Of a DNA stretch of 51,741 nt, positions 18,171 to 26,799 are shown piece by piece (position 1 is the stretch's first letter; every line of letters starts with the position of its first letter). The notes beneath the pieces were generated by a model. That model was not told where the DNA came from. It did no database searches and saw only the letters and a program-made list of their open reading frames with translations. This DNA is from an uncultured Eubacteriales bacterium. GTDB taxonomy: Bacteria; Bacillota; Clostridia; Christensenellales; Aristaeellaceae. The position numbers and the translations under genes were made by a program. The stretch lies in NCBI GenBank assembly GCA_902767565.1, contig CACXHY010000015.1:1-51741 (forward strand), written 5' to 3'.

Positions 18171-19412
18171 GTGATCGCAATCAAAGCACTGGTCGTGGCT
18201 GGCGGGATGCCGCAGATCGAACTGATCAGACAGCTGAAGGAGCGCGGCATCGAGACGGTGCTGGCGGACGGAAGCCCCGCTCCGCTGGCGAAGCCCTTTG
18301 CGGACAGGTTTCACCAGGTGAACATCTTTGACACGGACGCGCTGTGCGCCATCGCGGTCGAGGAGAAGGCGGACTTCCTGATCACGGTCTGCGCGGACCA
18401 GGTCCTGCTGGCGGTCGCGCAGGCCTCCGAGCGGCTCGGCCTGCCCTGGTACATCGACGAGCGGACGGCGCGCATGGTCTCCGACAAGGAACTGATGAAG
18501 AAGACCTTCGCGGAGAACGGCATCCCGACCTCCCGGTACGAGGTGATGGCGGAGCTGGACACAGAGCGGATCGCGGACCTCAGGTATCCGCTGATCGTGA
18601 AGCCCGTGGACGCGTACAGCTCCAGGGGCGTCCGCAAGGTCCTCGACGAGGCGGAGCTCCGGGCGGCCTTCGCGGACGCGGTGCGCATCAGCCGCAACGG
18701 CAACGCGATCGTCGAGGAGTTCTTCCGGGGCGAGGAGATCAGCGTCGACCTCTTCGTCGAGGACGGCAAAGCGCACGTGCTCTGCGTATCCAACAGCGAA
18801 AAAGTCAAGGCGGAGGACCGGTTCGTCATTTTCAGGGGGCGTTACCCGGTCCACGCGTCGGAAGCCCTGCTTGAAGAGATCCGGACGGTGTGCCAGAAGA
18901 TCGCGGACGCCTTCGGGCTGCGCAATTGCCCGATGCTGGTCCAGATGCTGACGGACGGCGAGCGGATCAGCGTGCTGGAGTTCTGCGCGCGCACCGGCGG
19001 CGCGATGAAATGGCTGCTGATCAAGCATGCGTCCGGGGTGGACGTGATCAAGGGCGTGATCGACCTGACCCTGGGGATCAAGCCTTCGATCCGTGTCGGA
19101 CAGCCGGAAAGCCGGTACATCGTGAACGATTTTGTCTACTGCGGAGCCGGAGTGTTTGACCGGACGGAAGGGTTTGACGAGGCGCTCCGTTCGGGCCTGA
19201 TCACCGATTGCCGGATGCTGCGTCCGAAGGGCCACCGCTTCAGCGGGGACGTGGCCAGCAGCAGCGACCGCCTGCTGGGTGTGACGTTCCAGGCGGATAC
19301 GCTGGAGGACTTCAACCGGAAGCATCGCGCGTTTGTCACGTCGGTGAAGGTCCTGGACACGGAAGGCAATGACATGATGCGGCACGATCTGCTGCCCGAA
19401 CTGGAGGAGTGA
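18171..19412 (+). CDS. ATP-grasp carboxylate-amine ligase
   Basis: This 413-residue ATP-grasp protein resembles PurK/CarB-like carboxylate ligases. An N-terminal pre-ATP-grasp fold (ALVVAGGMPQIELIRQLKERGI) is followed by the P-loop-like segment YPLIVKPVDAYSSRGVRKV and the EEFFRGEEISVDLFVEDG block. The metal-binding end SVLEFCARTGGAMKW is variant. The substrate is not known. The annotated GTG at 18171 sits inside the AAAAGGAG ribosome binding site, with no room for normal spacing; the conserved sequence begins at codon 5, and an ATC at 18180 has ideal spacing. The true start is therefore uncertain by a few codons. Confidence 0.8.
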   Translation: MIAIKALVVAGGMPQIELIRQLKERGIETVLADGSPAPLAKPFADRFHQVNIFDTDALCAIAVEEKADFLITVCADQVLLAVAQASERLGLPWYIDERTARMVSDKELMKKTFAENGIPTSRYEVMAELDTERIADLRYPLIVKPVDAYSSRGVRKVLDEAELRAAFADAVRISRNGNAIVEEFFRGEEISVDLFVEDGKAHVLCVSNSEKVKAEDRFVIFRGRYPVHASEALLEEIRTVCQKIADAFGLRNCPMLVQMLTDGERISVLEFCARTGGAMKWLLIKHASGVDVIKGVIDLTLGIKPSIRVGQPESRYIVNDFVYCGAGVFDRTEGFDEALRSGLITDCRMLRPKGHRFSGDVASSSDRLLGVTFQADTLEDFNRKHRAFVTSVKVLDTEGNDMMRHDLLPELEE

Positions 19413-19420
19413 GACGGCGA

Positions 19421-19546
19421 ATGAGCAAGTTGATGCACCAACGGCGTCAGATCCGGATGCGGGAAAGTGAAGGTTTCAATGAGCATGGCCCCGCACGGGT
19501 GGCCGAGTTGACGGGCATGTGTGACAAAAGGGAGAGCAATACATGA
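19421..19546 (+). CDS. Possible 41-residue small protein
   Basis: A short open frame begins at an ATG 11 bases after GGAGGAG and ends in an ATGA overlap with the next glycosyltransferase gene. The product is charged (many Arg, Glu, His) with no membrane segment and no recognisable family. The overlap suggests translational coupling. It could equally be the filler left when a lower-GC gene block was inserted at this point. Confidence 0.3.
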   Translation: MSKLMHQRRQIRMRESEGFNEHGPARVAELTGMCDKRESNT

Positions 19547-20640
19547 GCGAAGCAAAACCCCGGATCCTGATCCTTGCCAACAGTTCGGGTGGTCTGGCGT
19601 CCTTTCGCAGCGAACTGATCCGGAAACTGATGGAGACCTATGAGGTGGCTGCGGCGGTTCCGATGGGCAACCGCGTGGATGAACTGAATGCGCTGGGATG
19701 TCGTCTGATTGAGGTAAGAATGGAACGCCGAGGACTGAATCCCATAAGCGACTATTCCCTCTTCCGACAGTTCAAAGCCATTATCCGGAGGGAGAAGCCG
19801 GCTCTGGTCATTACCTACACCATCAAGCCGAATATCTACGGCTGCCTTGCGGCGAGGATGGCGCGCGTCCCCTATGCGGCGAATGTCACAGGCCTCGGAA
19901 CGGCGTTCGAGCGGGGCGGCATGCTGAAGCGCCTTGTGGTGACCCTTTACAAGGTCAGTCTTCGCAAGGCTAAGGTGGTTTTCTTCGAGAATGCAGAGAA
20001 CTGCGGGATCTTCACGCGTGAAGGAATCATCCCGGAGGAGAAGACCTGCGTGCTCAGCGGTGCCGGCGTCAACCTAGAGAAGTATTCTCCTCTGCCGTAT
20101 CCGGAAGGAGAGCATCCGATCCGCTTCCTCTTCATGGGCAGGGTCATGCGCGAAAAGGGCGTGGAAGAACTCTTCGAAGCGTTTCGTCATTTGCGCGCCG
20201 ATGGCTGTGACTGCGTGCTGGACATGCTCGGAAACAGCGAGGAGAATTACAAGGATCGCATTGCTGCCTGCGAGGCGGAAGGCTGGCTCAAATACCACGG
20301 CTTCCAAACGGATGTCCGTCCCTTCATCCGCGATGCTCACTGCTTTGTCCTTCCCTCTTGGCACGAGGGAATGGCCAACACGAACCTGGAGTGTGCCGCC
20401 TCTGCCCGGCCTATCATCACCTCCGATATCCCCGGATGCCGCGAAGCGGTGGTCGACGGGGTGAGCGGGCTGCTGTGCAAGCCGAAGGATGCGGACAGCC
20501 TGTACGCAGCGCTGAAGCGCATGGCCGAGACCCCCAGCGAGCAGCGTGAACGGATGGGCAAAGAAAGCCGGAGACACATGGAGGAGAATTTTGACAAGCG
20601 GCGTGTCGTTCAGACGACCGTCAGCCGGATGATGAGGTGA
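19543..20640 (+). CDS. Glycosyltransferase family 4 (PglA-like)
   Basis: This 365-residue GT-B enzyme of family GT4 should add the second sugar to the lipid-linked acceptor on the cytoplasmic face. The N-terminal domain (ILILANSSGGLASFRSELI) and VTGLGTAFERGG block resemble PglA/CapM-like transferases. The C-terminal nucleotide-binding domain has FLFMGRVMREKGVEELFEAF, FVLPSWHEGMANTNLECAA and PIITSDIPGCREAVVDGVSG, where the EGMANTNLE acids form the retaining GT4 site. Third codon positions are less GC-rich than in the genes upstream, marking the start of a compositionally different block. Donor sugar unknown. Confidence 0.88.
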   Translation: MSEAKPRILILANSSGGLASFRSELIRKLMETYEVAAAVPMGNRVDELNALGCRLIEVRMERRGLNPISDYSLFRQFKAIIRREKPALVITYTIKPNIYGCLAARMARVPYAANVTGLGTAFERGGMLKRLVVTLYKVSLRKAKVVFFENAENCGIFTREGIIPEEKTCVLSGAGVNLEKYSPLPYPEGEHPIRFLFMGRVMREKGVEELFEAFRHLRADGCDCVLDMLGNSEENYKDRIAACEAEGWLKYHGFQTDVRPFIRDAHCFVLPSWHEGMANTNLECAASARPIITSDIPGCREAVVDGVSGLLCKPKDADSLYAALKRMAETPSEQRERMGKESRRHMEENFDKRRVVQTTVSRMMR

Positions 20641-20648
20641 CTGCGGCA

Positions 20649-21836
20649 ATGAAGCAACGGATCCAAAACCTCTTGAAGTATCGCAAGGGTTTCTATGCGC
20701 TGTATTATCACCTGATGAGTTTCTTTATCCGGCTGATGGGGATGTTCTGCAGAACGGATCCCCGTCTCATTCTTATCAACAGCTTTGCGGGTCGAAAGTA
20801 TGATGACAGCCCGCGAGCGATCTTTGAGCAGATGAAAAGCGATCCGCGTTTTTCAGGCATGCGCTTGGTTTGGGCGTTTCACAAGCCTGAACAGTACGAG
20901 GTGGAAGGCGCCGAAAAGATAAAGACCGACAGCCTGAGCTATTTCCTGACAGCACTGAGGGCCCGCGTGTGGGTGACAAACTCATCCGTGGAAAGAGGGC
21001 TTCGCTTCAAGAAAAAGAAGACCTTTTACCTGAACACATGGCACGGCACTCCGCTCAAGAAGATGGGAAACGATTTGCAGACCGAGAATCAATCCTTTAA
21101 GAGCAAAGGGAAGAGCAACGTAGATATTATGATGTCCCAGGGTGCCTATGAGACCGAGATTTTCGCACGGGCATTTGGCATTCCGAGTACCAGATTTCTC
21201 GAGGCTGGTCTTCCAAGGAATGATATCCTTGCCAAGGCAGATGAGAAACTGCGTCAAAGCATCCGGGAACAGCTAGGGATCGGGGAGGACCAATGCGTTA
21301 TCTTGTACTGCCCCACATTCCGGGAGTATGAACAAGATGAACATAGAGCTGTTGTCATGGCTCCTCCGATGAACCTGACCAAATGGGAGCAGAAACTGGG
21401 TCAGAGGTTTGTTCTCTTTTTCCGGGCCCACTATGAAGTCAGCAAAGTGATGAAGGTTGAGGAGAATGCATTTGTTCGGAATATGACTTCTTACCCGTCC
21501 CTCAACGATCTCATTATTGCGTCAGATCTCCTGATTTCGGACTATTCCAGCGTGTTCTTTGACTATGCGATCACCGGCAAACCCATGCTGCACTTTACCT
21601 ATGATTACGATCAGTATGCCAGTAAACGCGGGATGTACTTCGACATCAGGCAGTATCTTAACGGCAGCGCAGATGAAGACAGTCTGCTGGAGATCCTGCT
21701 GACTCTGAGTGAAAATGAAGAGCGTGCGCGATCAACGAGATTCAGAGATGCTTTCGTGGGTCAATACGGACATGCCGCTGAAGCAGCAGTTAACTGCATT
21801 GCGGACAGCACAGGCATCGGTCGCGCCGTTTCATAA
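20649..21836 (+). CDS. CDP-glycerol glycerophosphotransferase-like polymerase (TagB/TagF family)
   Basis: The 395-residue protein belongs to the TagF/TagB family, which transfers polyol phosphate from CDP-glycerol or CDP-ribitol to teichoic acid or capsule acceptors. The catalytic histidine motif TWHGTPLKKMG (His132), the CPTFREYE segment, and LLISDYSSVFFDYAITGKP, which binds the donor, are present. An in-frame GTG at 20637 overlaps the ribosome binding site, so the ATG at 20649, 11 bases after GAGG, is preferred. It is shorter than full TagF (about 740), lacking the membrane-binding N-terminal part, like TagB or capsule-type transferases. The next gene probably makes its CDP-polyol donor. 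Confidence 0.87.
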   Translation: MKQRIQNLLKYRKGFYALYYHLMSFFIRLMGMFCRTDPRLILINSFAGRKYDDSPRAIFEQMKSDPRFSGMRLVWAFHKPEQYEVEGAEKIKTDSLSYFLTALRARVWVTNSSVERGLRFKKKKTFYLNTWHGTPLKKMGNDLQTENQSFKSKGKSNVDIMMSQGAYETEIFARAFGIPSTRFLEAGLPRNDILAKADEKLRQSIREQLGIGEDQCVILYCPTFREYEQDEHRAVVMAPPMNLTKWEQKLGQRFVLFFRAHYEVSKVMKVEENAFVRNMTSYPSLNDLIIASDLLISDYSSVFFDYAITGKPMLHFTYDYDQYASKRGMYFDIRQYLNGSADEDSLLEILLTLSENEERARSTRFRDAFVGQYGHAAEAAVNCIADSTGIGRAVS

Positions 21837-21906
21837 AGAAAGGATCACAAGCAATCAGTACGTAGCGGCGACAGGCATTTTTGGATAACGCGAGGAGAAA
21901 CCGAGG

Positions 21907-23070
21907 ATGGAGATCAAAAAGGCTGTTATTGTTGGCGGCAGCAACGGGATCGGATTGGCGTTGGCACAGCGCCTGATCAGTGAAGGGTACAGGATTACAA
22001 TTCTGGACCGTGTTGCCCCGGAGGAAGGGTGCCTGACGGCAGGAGCGTTCAGTTACCACTACATGGATCTTCGATGGATGGATGAGGATCTGATAAGAGG
22101 GTTGGCGGAGGATCCTGATTTATCGGTGCTTATTGTCACAGCTGGATACGGCCGTATCGCGGATTTTGAAGCGCACCATGTGATTGAAATCAGAGACATG
22201 ATCACCGTGAATGCGATATCTGTCATGCAGATCATCCGTCTGTTTTATGACCGAATCCACAGCAAAGATCCGTTTACGACAGCCGTAATGTGCTCCATCG
22301 CCGGTTGGGTTTCTTCGCCGGAAGCTTCCGTATACAGTGCCTCCAAGGCTGCTTTGGCACGCTTTATTGAGAGCGTGAACATTGAGTTGGAGTCCTCGGG
22401 TACCCGGAATCGCATTACGGATGTGTCGCCGACGGCCTTCGGAGGTTCCAGGTTTAACGGTGGCGAAAATGATTGTCAGGCGTTAAGTGGATTAGCCGAT
22501 GAAATCCTGCGGCATGCCCGGTCCGGTGAGCCGCTTTTCTACCCGCAGTATGATGAGCTTGTGCGTGGCGTGCTTGACCGATATCGCGATGATCCACACG
22601 CGTTTGGACTTCAAAGCCTACAGTACAAGAGGAATGCGAATCGTGTTAACAACAGCCGTCGCATCATCGTCGGATATCTTTCCGGGACGTTTGACCTGTT
22701 CCATATTGGCCATCTGAATATTCTGAAACGCGCAAAAATGGAATGTGACTATCTGATTGTGGGAGTACACGGCAGCGGCAGCTGGAAAGGGAAAGAGACC
22801 TTTGTTCCTCTGGAGGAGCGCAAAGCCATCGTTCAGGCATGCAGGTATGTGGACAAGGTGGTTGACTCTTGTGTTGAAGACGTGGATGCGTGGACGGCTT
22901 TCCGATATGACAAACTGTTTGTAGGATCAGATTATCAGGGAACCGAACGATTCCGGAGATATGAGGAATTCTTTGCAGACAAGGGTGTCGAGATTGTTTA
23001 CTTTCCTTACACCAAAACAACCAGCAGTACCCAACTGCGCGCAGCTATCCTGGGGAAAAAGAGCGAATGA
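21907..23070 (+). CDS. Fusion of short-chain dehydrogenase and TagD-like cytidylyltransferase
   Basis: This 387-residue protein joins two catalytic domains. Residues 1 to about 215 are a short-chain dehydrogenase with NAD(P)-binding GGSNGIG (10-16) and active-site Tyr143/Lys147 in YSASK. Residues from about 252 are a nucleotidylyltransferase of the glycerol-3-phosphate cytidylyltransferase type with GTFDLFHIGH (His266, His269) and the late SSTQLR motif. The natural reading is that the SDR reduces a keto polyol phosphate and the second domain activates the product with CTP, giving a CDP-polyol for the TagF-like neighbour. In the known CDP-ribitol enzyme Bcs1 an unrelated IspD-type domain precedes the SDR, so this order and pairing are different. 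Confidence 0.82.
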   Translation: MEIKKAVIVGGSNGIGLALAQRLISEGYRITILDRVAPEEGCLTAGAFSYHYMDLRWMDEDLIRGLAEDPDLSVLIVTAGYGRIADFEAHHVIEIRDMITVNAISVMQIIRLFYDRIHSKDPFTTAVMCSIAGWVSSPEASVYSASKAALARFIESVNIELESSGTRNRITDVSPTAFGGSRFNGGENDCQALSGLADEILRHARSGEPLFYPQYDELVRGVLDRYRDDPHAFGLQSLQYKRNANRVNNSRRIIVGYLSGTFDLFHIGHLNILKRAKMECDYLIVGVHGSGSWKGKETFVPLEERKAIVQACRYVDKVVDSCVEDVDAWTAFRYDKLFVGSDYQGTERFRRYEEFFADKGVEIVYFPYTKTTSSTQLRAAILGKKSE

Positions 23071-23261
23071 TTGTACTGGCATACTGCTTCCTGATGGGCT
23101 GATCCGCATGCCGCACGGCTTGATCATGCCGGGAGCGACGTTGAAGGAATCAAGCCGAATACCAGGTGTATGCTGTTTATGCAACGACATGTAAAACAGC
23201 CTGCGGGAAGCATGCTGTCGGGGGTGCTGTCGTCTCCCGAAACGAAGAAAGGGTAGATCAA

Positions 23262-24110
23262 ATGAATGACGAGGAGCAGCGCATTAAGGTCAGTGTGATC
23301 TGCAACGCGTACAACCAGGAAAAATACATCGGGGATGCCTTGGAGGGGTTTGTGATGCAGAGGACTTCCTTCCCCTTTGAGGTGCTGGTGCACGACGACG
23401 CCTCCACCGACGGGACCGCCGATGTTATCCGGGAGTACGAAGCAAAATACCCTGAGTTGATCCGCCCTGTCTACCAGACCGAGAATCAGCATTCCCGGGG
23501 CGTGAAGATCAGTTCGTTCCAGTTCCCGCGCGTCCGGGGCCGATATGTCGCATTCTGCGAAGGGGATGATTACTGGACGGATCCCCTGAAGCTGCAGAAG
23601 CAGTACGACGAGATGGAACGACACCCGGAAGTGGACATCTGCGCTCATGCATCCCAGAAGGTGGATGCGGCAAACGGCAAGGTGCTGCGGGTGATTACTC
23701 GTTCGGATGAAGTGTGCATACTCCCGGCGGCGGAGGTGATCCGGGGCGGCGGCGGGTATGTATCGACCAATTCGCTTTTATACCGATCTGAACTGCTGAA
23801 GCATATTCCCCCGTTCCGGGAAATGATGGGAACCGATTACACGGCCCAGGTGCACGGCGCACTGCGGGGAGGCATGTTGTTCCTTCCGGACGTCATGTCC
23901 GTCTATCGGACGAACGTGGATGGATCGTGGACGAAAACCATGAAGCAGAGCAGAGAAAAAAAGATCGCCCACAAGAAGCGCAGTATCGCCGTATGGAAGC
24001 AGATGGACGCCGATACGGGCAGGCAGTATCATCGCATCGTCGCCGAATTGATTGGAAGACAGCGCCTGAAGATCCTGGCGCTGAGGCTGGGCATCGGCGT
24101 CAACGGATGA
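23262..24110 (+). CDS. Glycosyltransferase family 2
   Basis: This 282-residue GT-A protein has the GT2 nucleotide-binding start KVSVICNAYNQEKYIGDALEG, the VHDDASTDGTADVI segment and a DxD-like site in AFCEGDDYWTDPLKLQKQ. It probably adds a sugar in the repeat unit; donor and acceptor are unknown. The start at 23262 follows GAAGAAAGGG; codons upstream in the same frame lack a ribosome binding site and family similarity. The 190 bases before it contain a non-functional open stretch that may be a relic of rearrangement. Confidence 0.88.
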   Translation: MNDEEQRIKVSVICNAYNQEKYIGDALEGFVMQRTSFPFEVLVHDDASTDGTADVIREYEAKYPELIRPVYQTENQHSRGVKISSFQFPRVRGRYVAFCEGDDYWTDPLKLQKQYDEMERHPEVDICAHASQKVDAANGKVLRVITRSDEVCILPAAEVIRGGGGYVSTNSLLYRSELLKHIPPFREMMGTDYTAQVHGALRGGMLFLPDVMSVYRTNVDGSWTKTMKQSREKKIAHKKRSIAVWKQMDADTGRQYHRIVAELIGRQRLKILALRLGIGVNG

Positions 24111-24155
24111 CAGACAAGCGAGCGCGCCTGTGCTGTCAGAAGGAGGAAAACGGGA

Positions 24156-25262
24156 TTGCTATATGCCATTGTTTTGACGGAAATCCTCTTGTTCTACTTC
24201 ATCCAGTCGCAATCCCGGGTGACGGGGAAGGCGGCTCGAAGAGTCCTTTGGGCTGTCCTTTTCCTGACCTTGGCAATCATTTCCTCTTGCAGATATGAAA
24301 CGGGAGCCAGAAGCGATTTCTATAAGAACTATATCAACTGCGTCCGAACAGGTTCCAAGCCCTGGAATGAAATCCTGACATGGGGAGAGGAGATGTTCCA
24401 CCCGATTCTTCGAAAGGTTGTGATGACGCTCTTCAACGATCCTCAGATGTGGTTCGCCATCACGAGCTTCTTCATCATCGGAGCCTTCTTTCACGCGTTC
24501 AGGAAGTACACGACGGATAGGTTTCTCGCAGTTGTCCTGTTTTACTGCATTGGCGGATACTTCACTGCCCACAACATCACGCGGCAGTTTATTGCCATCG
24601 GTATTGTGCTCTTTTCGCTGAAGTACATCATGGAGCGCAAACTCATCCCGTTCCTGCTGACGGTGATGCTGGCCTGCGGTTTTCACATCTCCGCAGCGGT
24701 GATGATTCCCCTTTACTTTCTCAGCAATGTGCGCTTCAACCGCAACGCGCTCTATCTGTACATTGTGTTTTTCGTCCTTGCGGCGGTACTCCGCCAGCAG
24801 TTTACAGCGTTTTTCCAACTGTTGTTCTATTCTGACTACGGGTCCGGATACGGCGCGGAAACATCCAACGCGCTTCGCCTGATCTGGCCCGTTATCACGG
24901 TCTTCTGTATCTGGCTGTGCAACCGCCCGTCGGTCCGCCTGGCCTGCCCTGCGGTGGCTGAGGGTGAAAGTGAAAAACGCTTCAAGAATATGCTCTGCCA
25001 TGGCGCTGCGCTCTACTGCTTCTTTTCCTTGCTCTCTGCCACGAGTATGCTGCTGTTCTCCAGAATTGCGTCCTATTTCGCATTTTTTGCTCATCTGTCG
25101 ATGCTCTACGCGATGGATACCTTGCGGCTGCGGAGCAATAAGACCATGATGAGAAGCGGACTGCTGCTGCTGGTGATCGCCTGGTTCCTGTTCAACAACA
25201 TCCAGGGCAAACTGGATCCCACTCCTTACACTCCCTTCTGGGAAGCGGCCAGACTATGGTAG
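24156..25262 (+). CDS. EpsG-like exopolysaccharide polymerase
   Basis: This 368-residue polytopic membrane protein has about ten hydrophobic segments. It resembles the EpsG/Wzy group, which polymerises repeat units at the outer face of the membrane. Characteristic pieces are SCRYETGARSDFYKNYINCV after the second membrane helix and GGYFTAHNITRQFIAIGIVLFSLKY in the middle, where the arginine-containing loops are typical of EpsG. It starts at TTG with AAGGAGGAAAACGGGA just upstream; the ATG 7 bases later is out of frame. The preceding GT2 and following Wzx flippase complete a Wzx/Wzy-type export arrangement. Confidence 0.83.
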   Translation: MLYAIVLTEILLFYFIQSQSRVTGKAARRVLWAVLFLTLAIISSCRYETGARSDFYKNYINCVRTGSKPWNEILTWGEEMFHPILRKVVMTLFNDPQMWFAITSFFIIGAFFHAFRKYTTDRFLAVVLFYCIGGYFTAHNITRQFIAIGIVLFSLKYIMERKLIPFLLTVMLACGFHISAAVMIPLYFLSNVRFNRNALYLYIVFFVLAAVLRQQFTAFFQLLFYSDYGSGYGAETSNALRLIWPVITVFCIWLCNRPSVRLACPAVAEGESEKRFKNMLCHGAALYCFFSLLSATSMLLFSRIASYFAFFAHLSMLYAMDTLRLRSNKTMMRSGLLLLVIAWFLFNNIQGKLDPTPYTPFWEAARLW

Positions 25263-25317
25263 TACAGGACGGAACCGGCAGAGGACGCCGCCTGAAGTGA
25301 GGGAGGAGGACTGAGAT

Positions 25318-26799
25318 ATGAGCGGAAAGCACACGGGTCGGATGACCGTCATGAGCAACTTTCTTTGGCGCCTTGCGGAGAGAATGGGAGCCAAAGCGGT
25401 TGAATTCATTGTATCGATCGTGCTGGCGCGTCTTCTGGCGCCTGAGGTCTATGGTACCATAGCGCTTGTGACTGTTTTTATCACGATCCTTCAGGTCTTT
25501 GTGGACGGAGGACTGGGCAACGCGCTGATCCAGAAGAAAGATGCGGACAGTACCGACTTTTCCACGGTGTTCTTCTTCAACATTGCTTTCTGTTCTGTGC
25601 TGTATTCGCTACTGTTCCTGGCAGCGCCGCTGATCGCGGGTTTCTATGACGATGCAACGCTGACTCCTGTGATCCGCGTGCTGGGGCTGACGGTTCTGGT
25701 CTCTGGCGTCAAGAACGTGCAGCAGGCGTATGTCTCGCGGCACATGATGTTTCATCGCTTCTTCTACGCCACGCTGGGCGGTACCGTTGGTGCCGCAGCG
25801 CTCGGGATTTGGCTGGCGTATCACGAGTACGGAATCTGGGCGCTGGTGGCTCAGCAAGTCTTCAATGTTACAATGGATACCATCATCCTGTGGTTCACGG
25901 TGAAATGGCGTCCCACGTGGAGCTTCTCTTTCAGCCGTCTGAAAATGCTGTACGCCTATGGTTGGAAACTGTTGGCTTCCCATCTGATTGAGACAGTTTA
26001 TGCGGATATCAGGCAGTTGATTATCGGCAAGATGTACACGAAATCGGATCTGGCGTACTACAACCGCGCCAAACAGTTTCCGCAGTTTATCACCGCAAAC
26101 ATCAATACATCCATCAACAGCGTGATTTTTCCGTCCATGGCCCAGGTGCAGGACGATCCTGACAAGGTCAAGGGCATGACGCGGCGGGCAATCAAGGTTT
26201 CGACATTCATCATGGCGCCTATGATGATGGGGCTGGCGGCTTGCAGCGAAACCGTGATCAGGATCCTGCTGACAGAGAAATGGCTTCCCTGTGTTCCTTA
26301 TCTGATCATCTTCTGCATTACACATATGTTTTTGCCGATTCACACAGCCAATCTCAACGCGATCAAGGCCATCGGTCGCAGCGACCTCTATCTGAAACTG
26401 GAAATCATCAAAAAGGTGGTAGGCGTAATTGCCCTGCTGATTTCCATGAACTTTGGCGTGATGGCCATGGCCTACAGCCTGCTGATCACCAGTGCGATCA
26501 ACCAGGTCATCAACTCGTGGCCAAACAAGAAACTGCTGAATTATGCCTATATCGAGCAGTTCAAAGACATTCTGCCCAACATCATGCTGGCCGCGGCCAT
26601 GGGGTTGATGGTTTATGCGGTGGAGTTTATCGGTCTGAACAAATGGCTGACACTGGCGATCCAGGTGCCGCTGGGTGTCGTCATCTACGTGGCTGGCTCC
26701 AAGCTCTTCAAACTGGACAGCTTCGACTATCTGCTCGACATGATCCGGAAGTTCCTGCATCACAGCAGGAAGGAGAACAAGAAGGAGACGGACCAGTGA
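25318..26799 (+). CDS. Oligosaccharide flippase (Wzx, MOP superfamily)
   Basis: The 493-residue protein has 12-14 predicted membrane segments and the opening KAVEFIVSIVLARLLAPEVYGTIALV typical of Wzx/WzxC polysaccharide transporters. It should flip the undecaprenyl-linked repeat unit from the cytoplasmic to the outer face. Internal RQLIIGKMYTKSDLAYYNRAKQFPQF is also characteristic. Its stop overlaps the next GTG start (GTGA). It belongs to the lower-GC block, which ends about here. Confidence 0.9.
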   Translation: MSGKHTGRMTVMSNFLWRLAERMGAKAVEFIVSIVLARLLAPEVYGTIALVTVFITILQVFVDGGLGNALIQKKDADSTDFSTVFFFNIAFCSVLYSLLFLAAPLIAGFYDDATLTPVIRVLGLTVLVSGVKNVQQAYVSRHMMFHRFFYATLGGTVGAAALGIWLAYHEYGIWALVAQQVFNVTMDTIILWFTVKWRPTWSFSFSRLKMLYAYGWKLLASHLIETVYADIRQLIIGKMYTKSDLAYYNRAKQFPQFITANINTSINSVIFPSMAQVQDDPDKVKGMTRRAIKVSTFIMAPMMMGLAACSETVIRILLTEKWLPCVPYLIIFCITHMFLPIHTANLNAIKAIGRSDLYLKLEIIKKVVGVIALLISMNFGVMAMAYSLLITSAINQVINSWPNKKLLNYAYIEQFKDILPNIMLAAAMGLMVYAVEFIGLNKWLTLAIQVPLGVVIYVAGSKLFKLDSFDYLLDMIRKFLHHSRKENKKETDQ

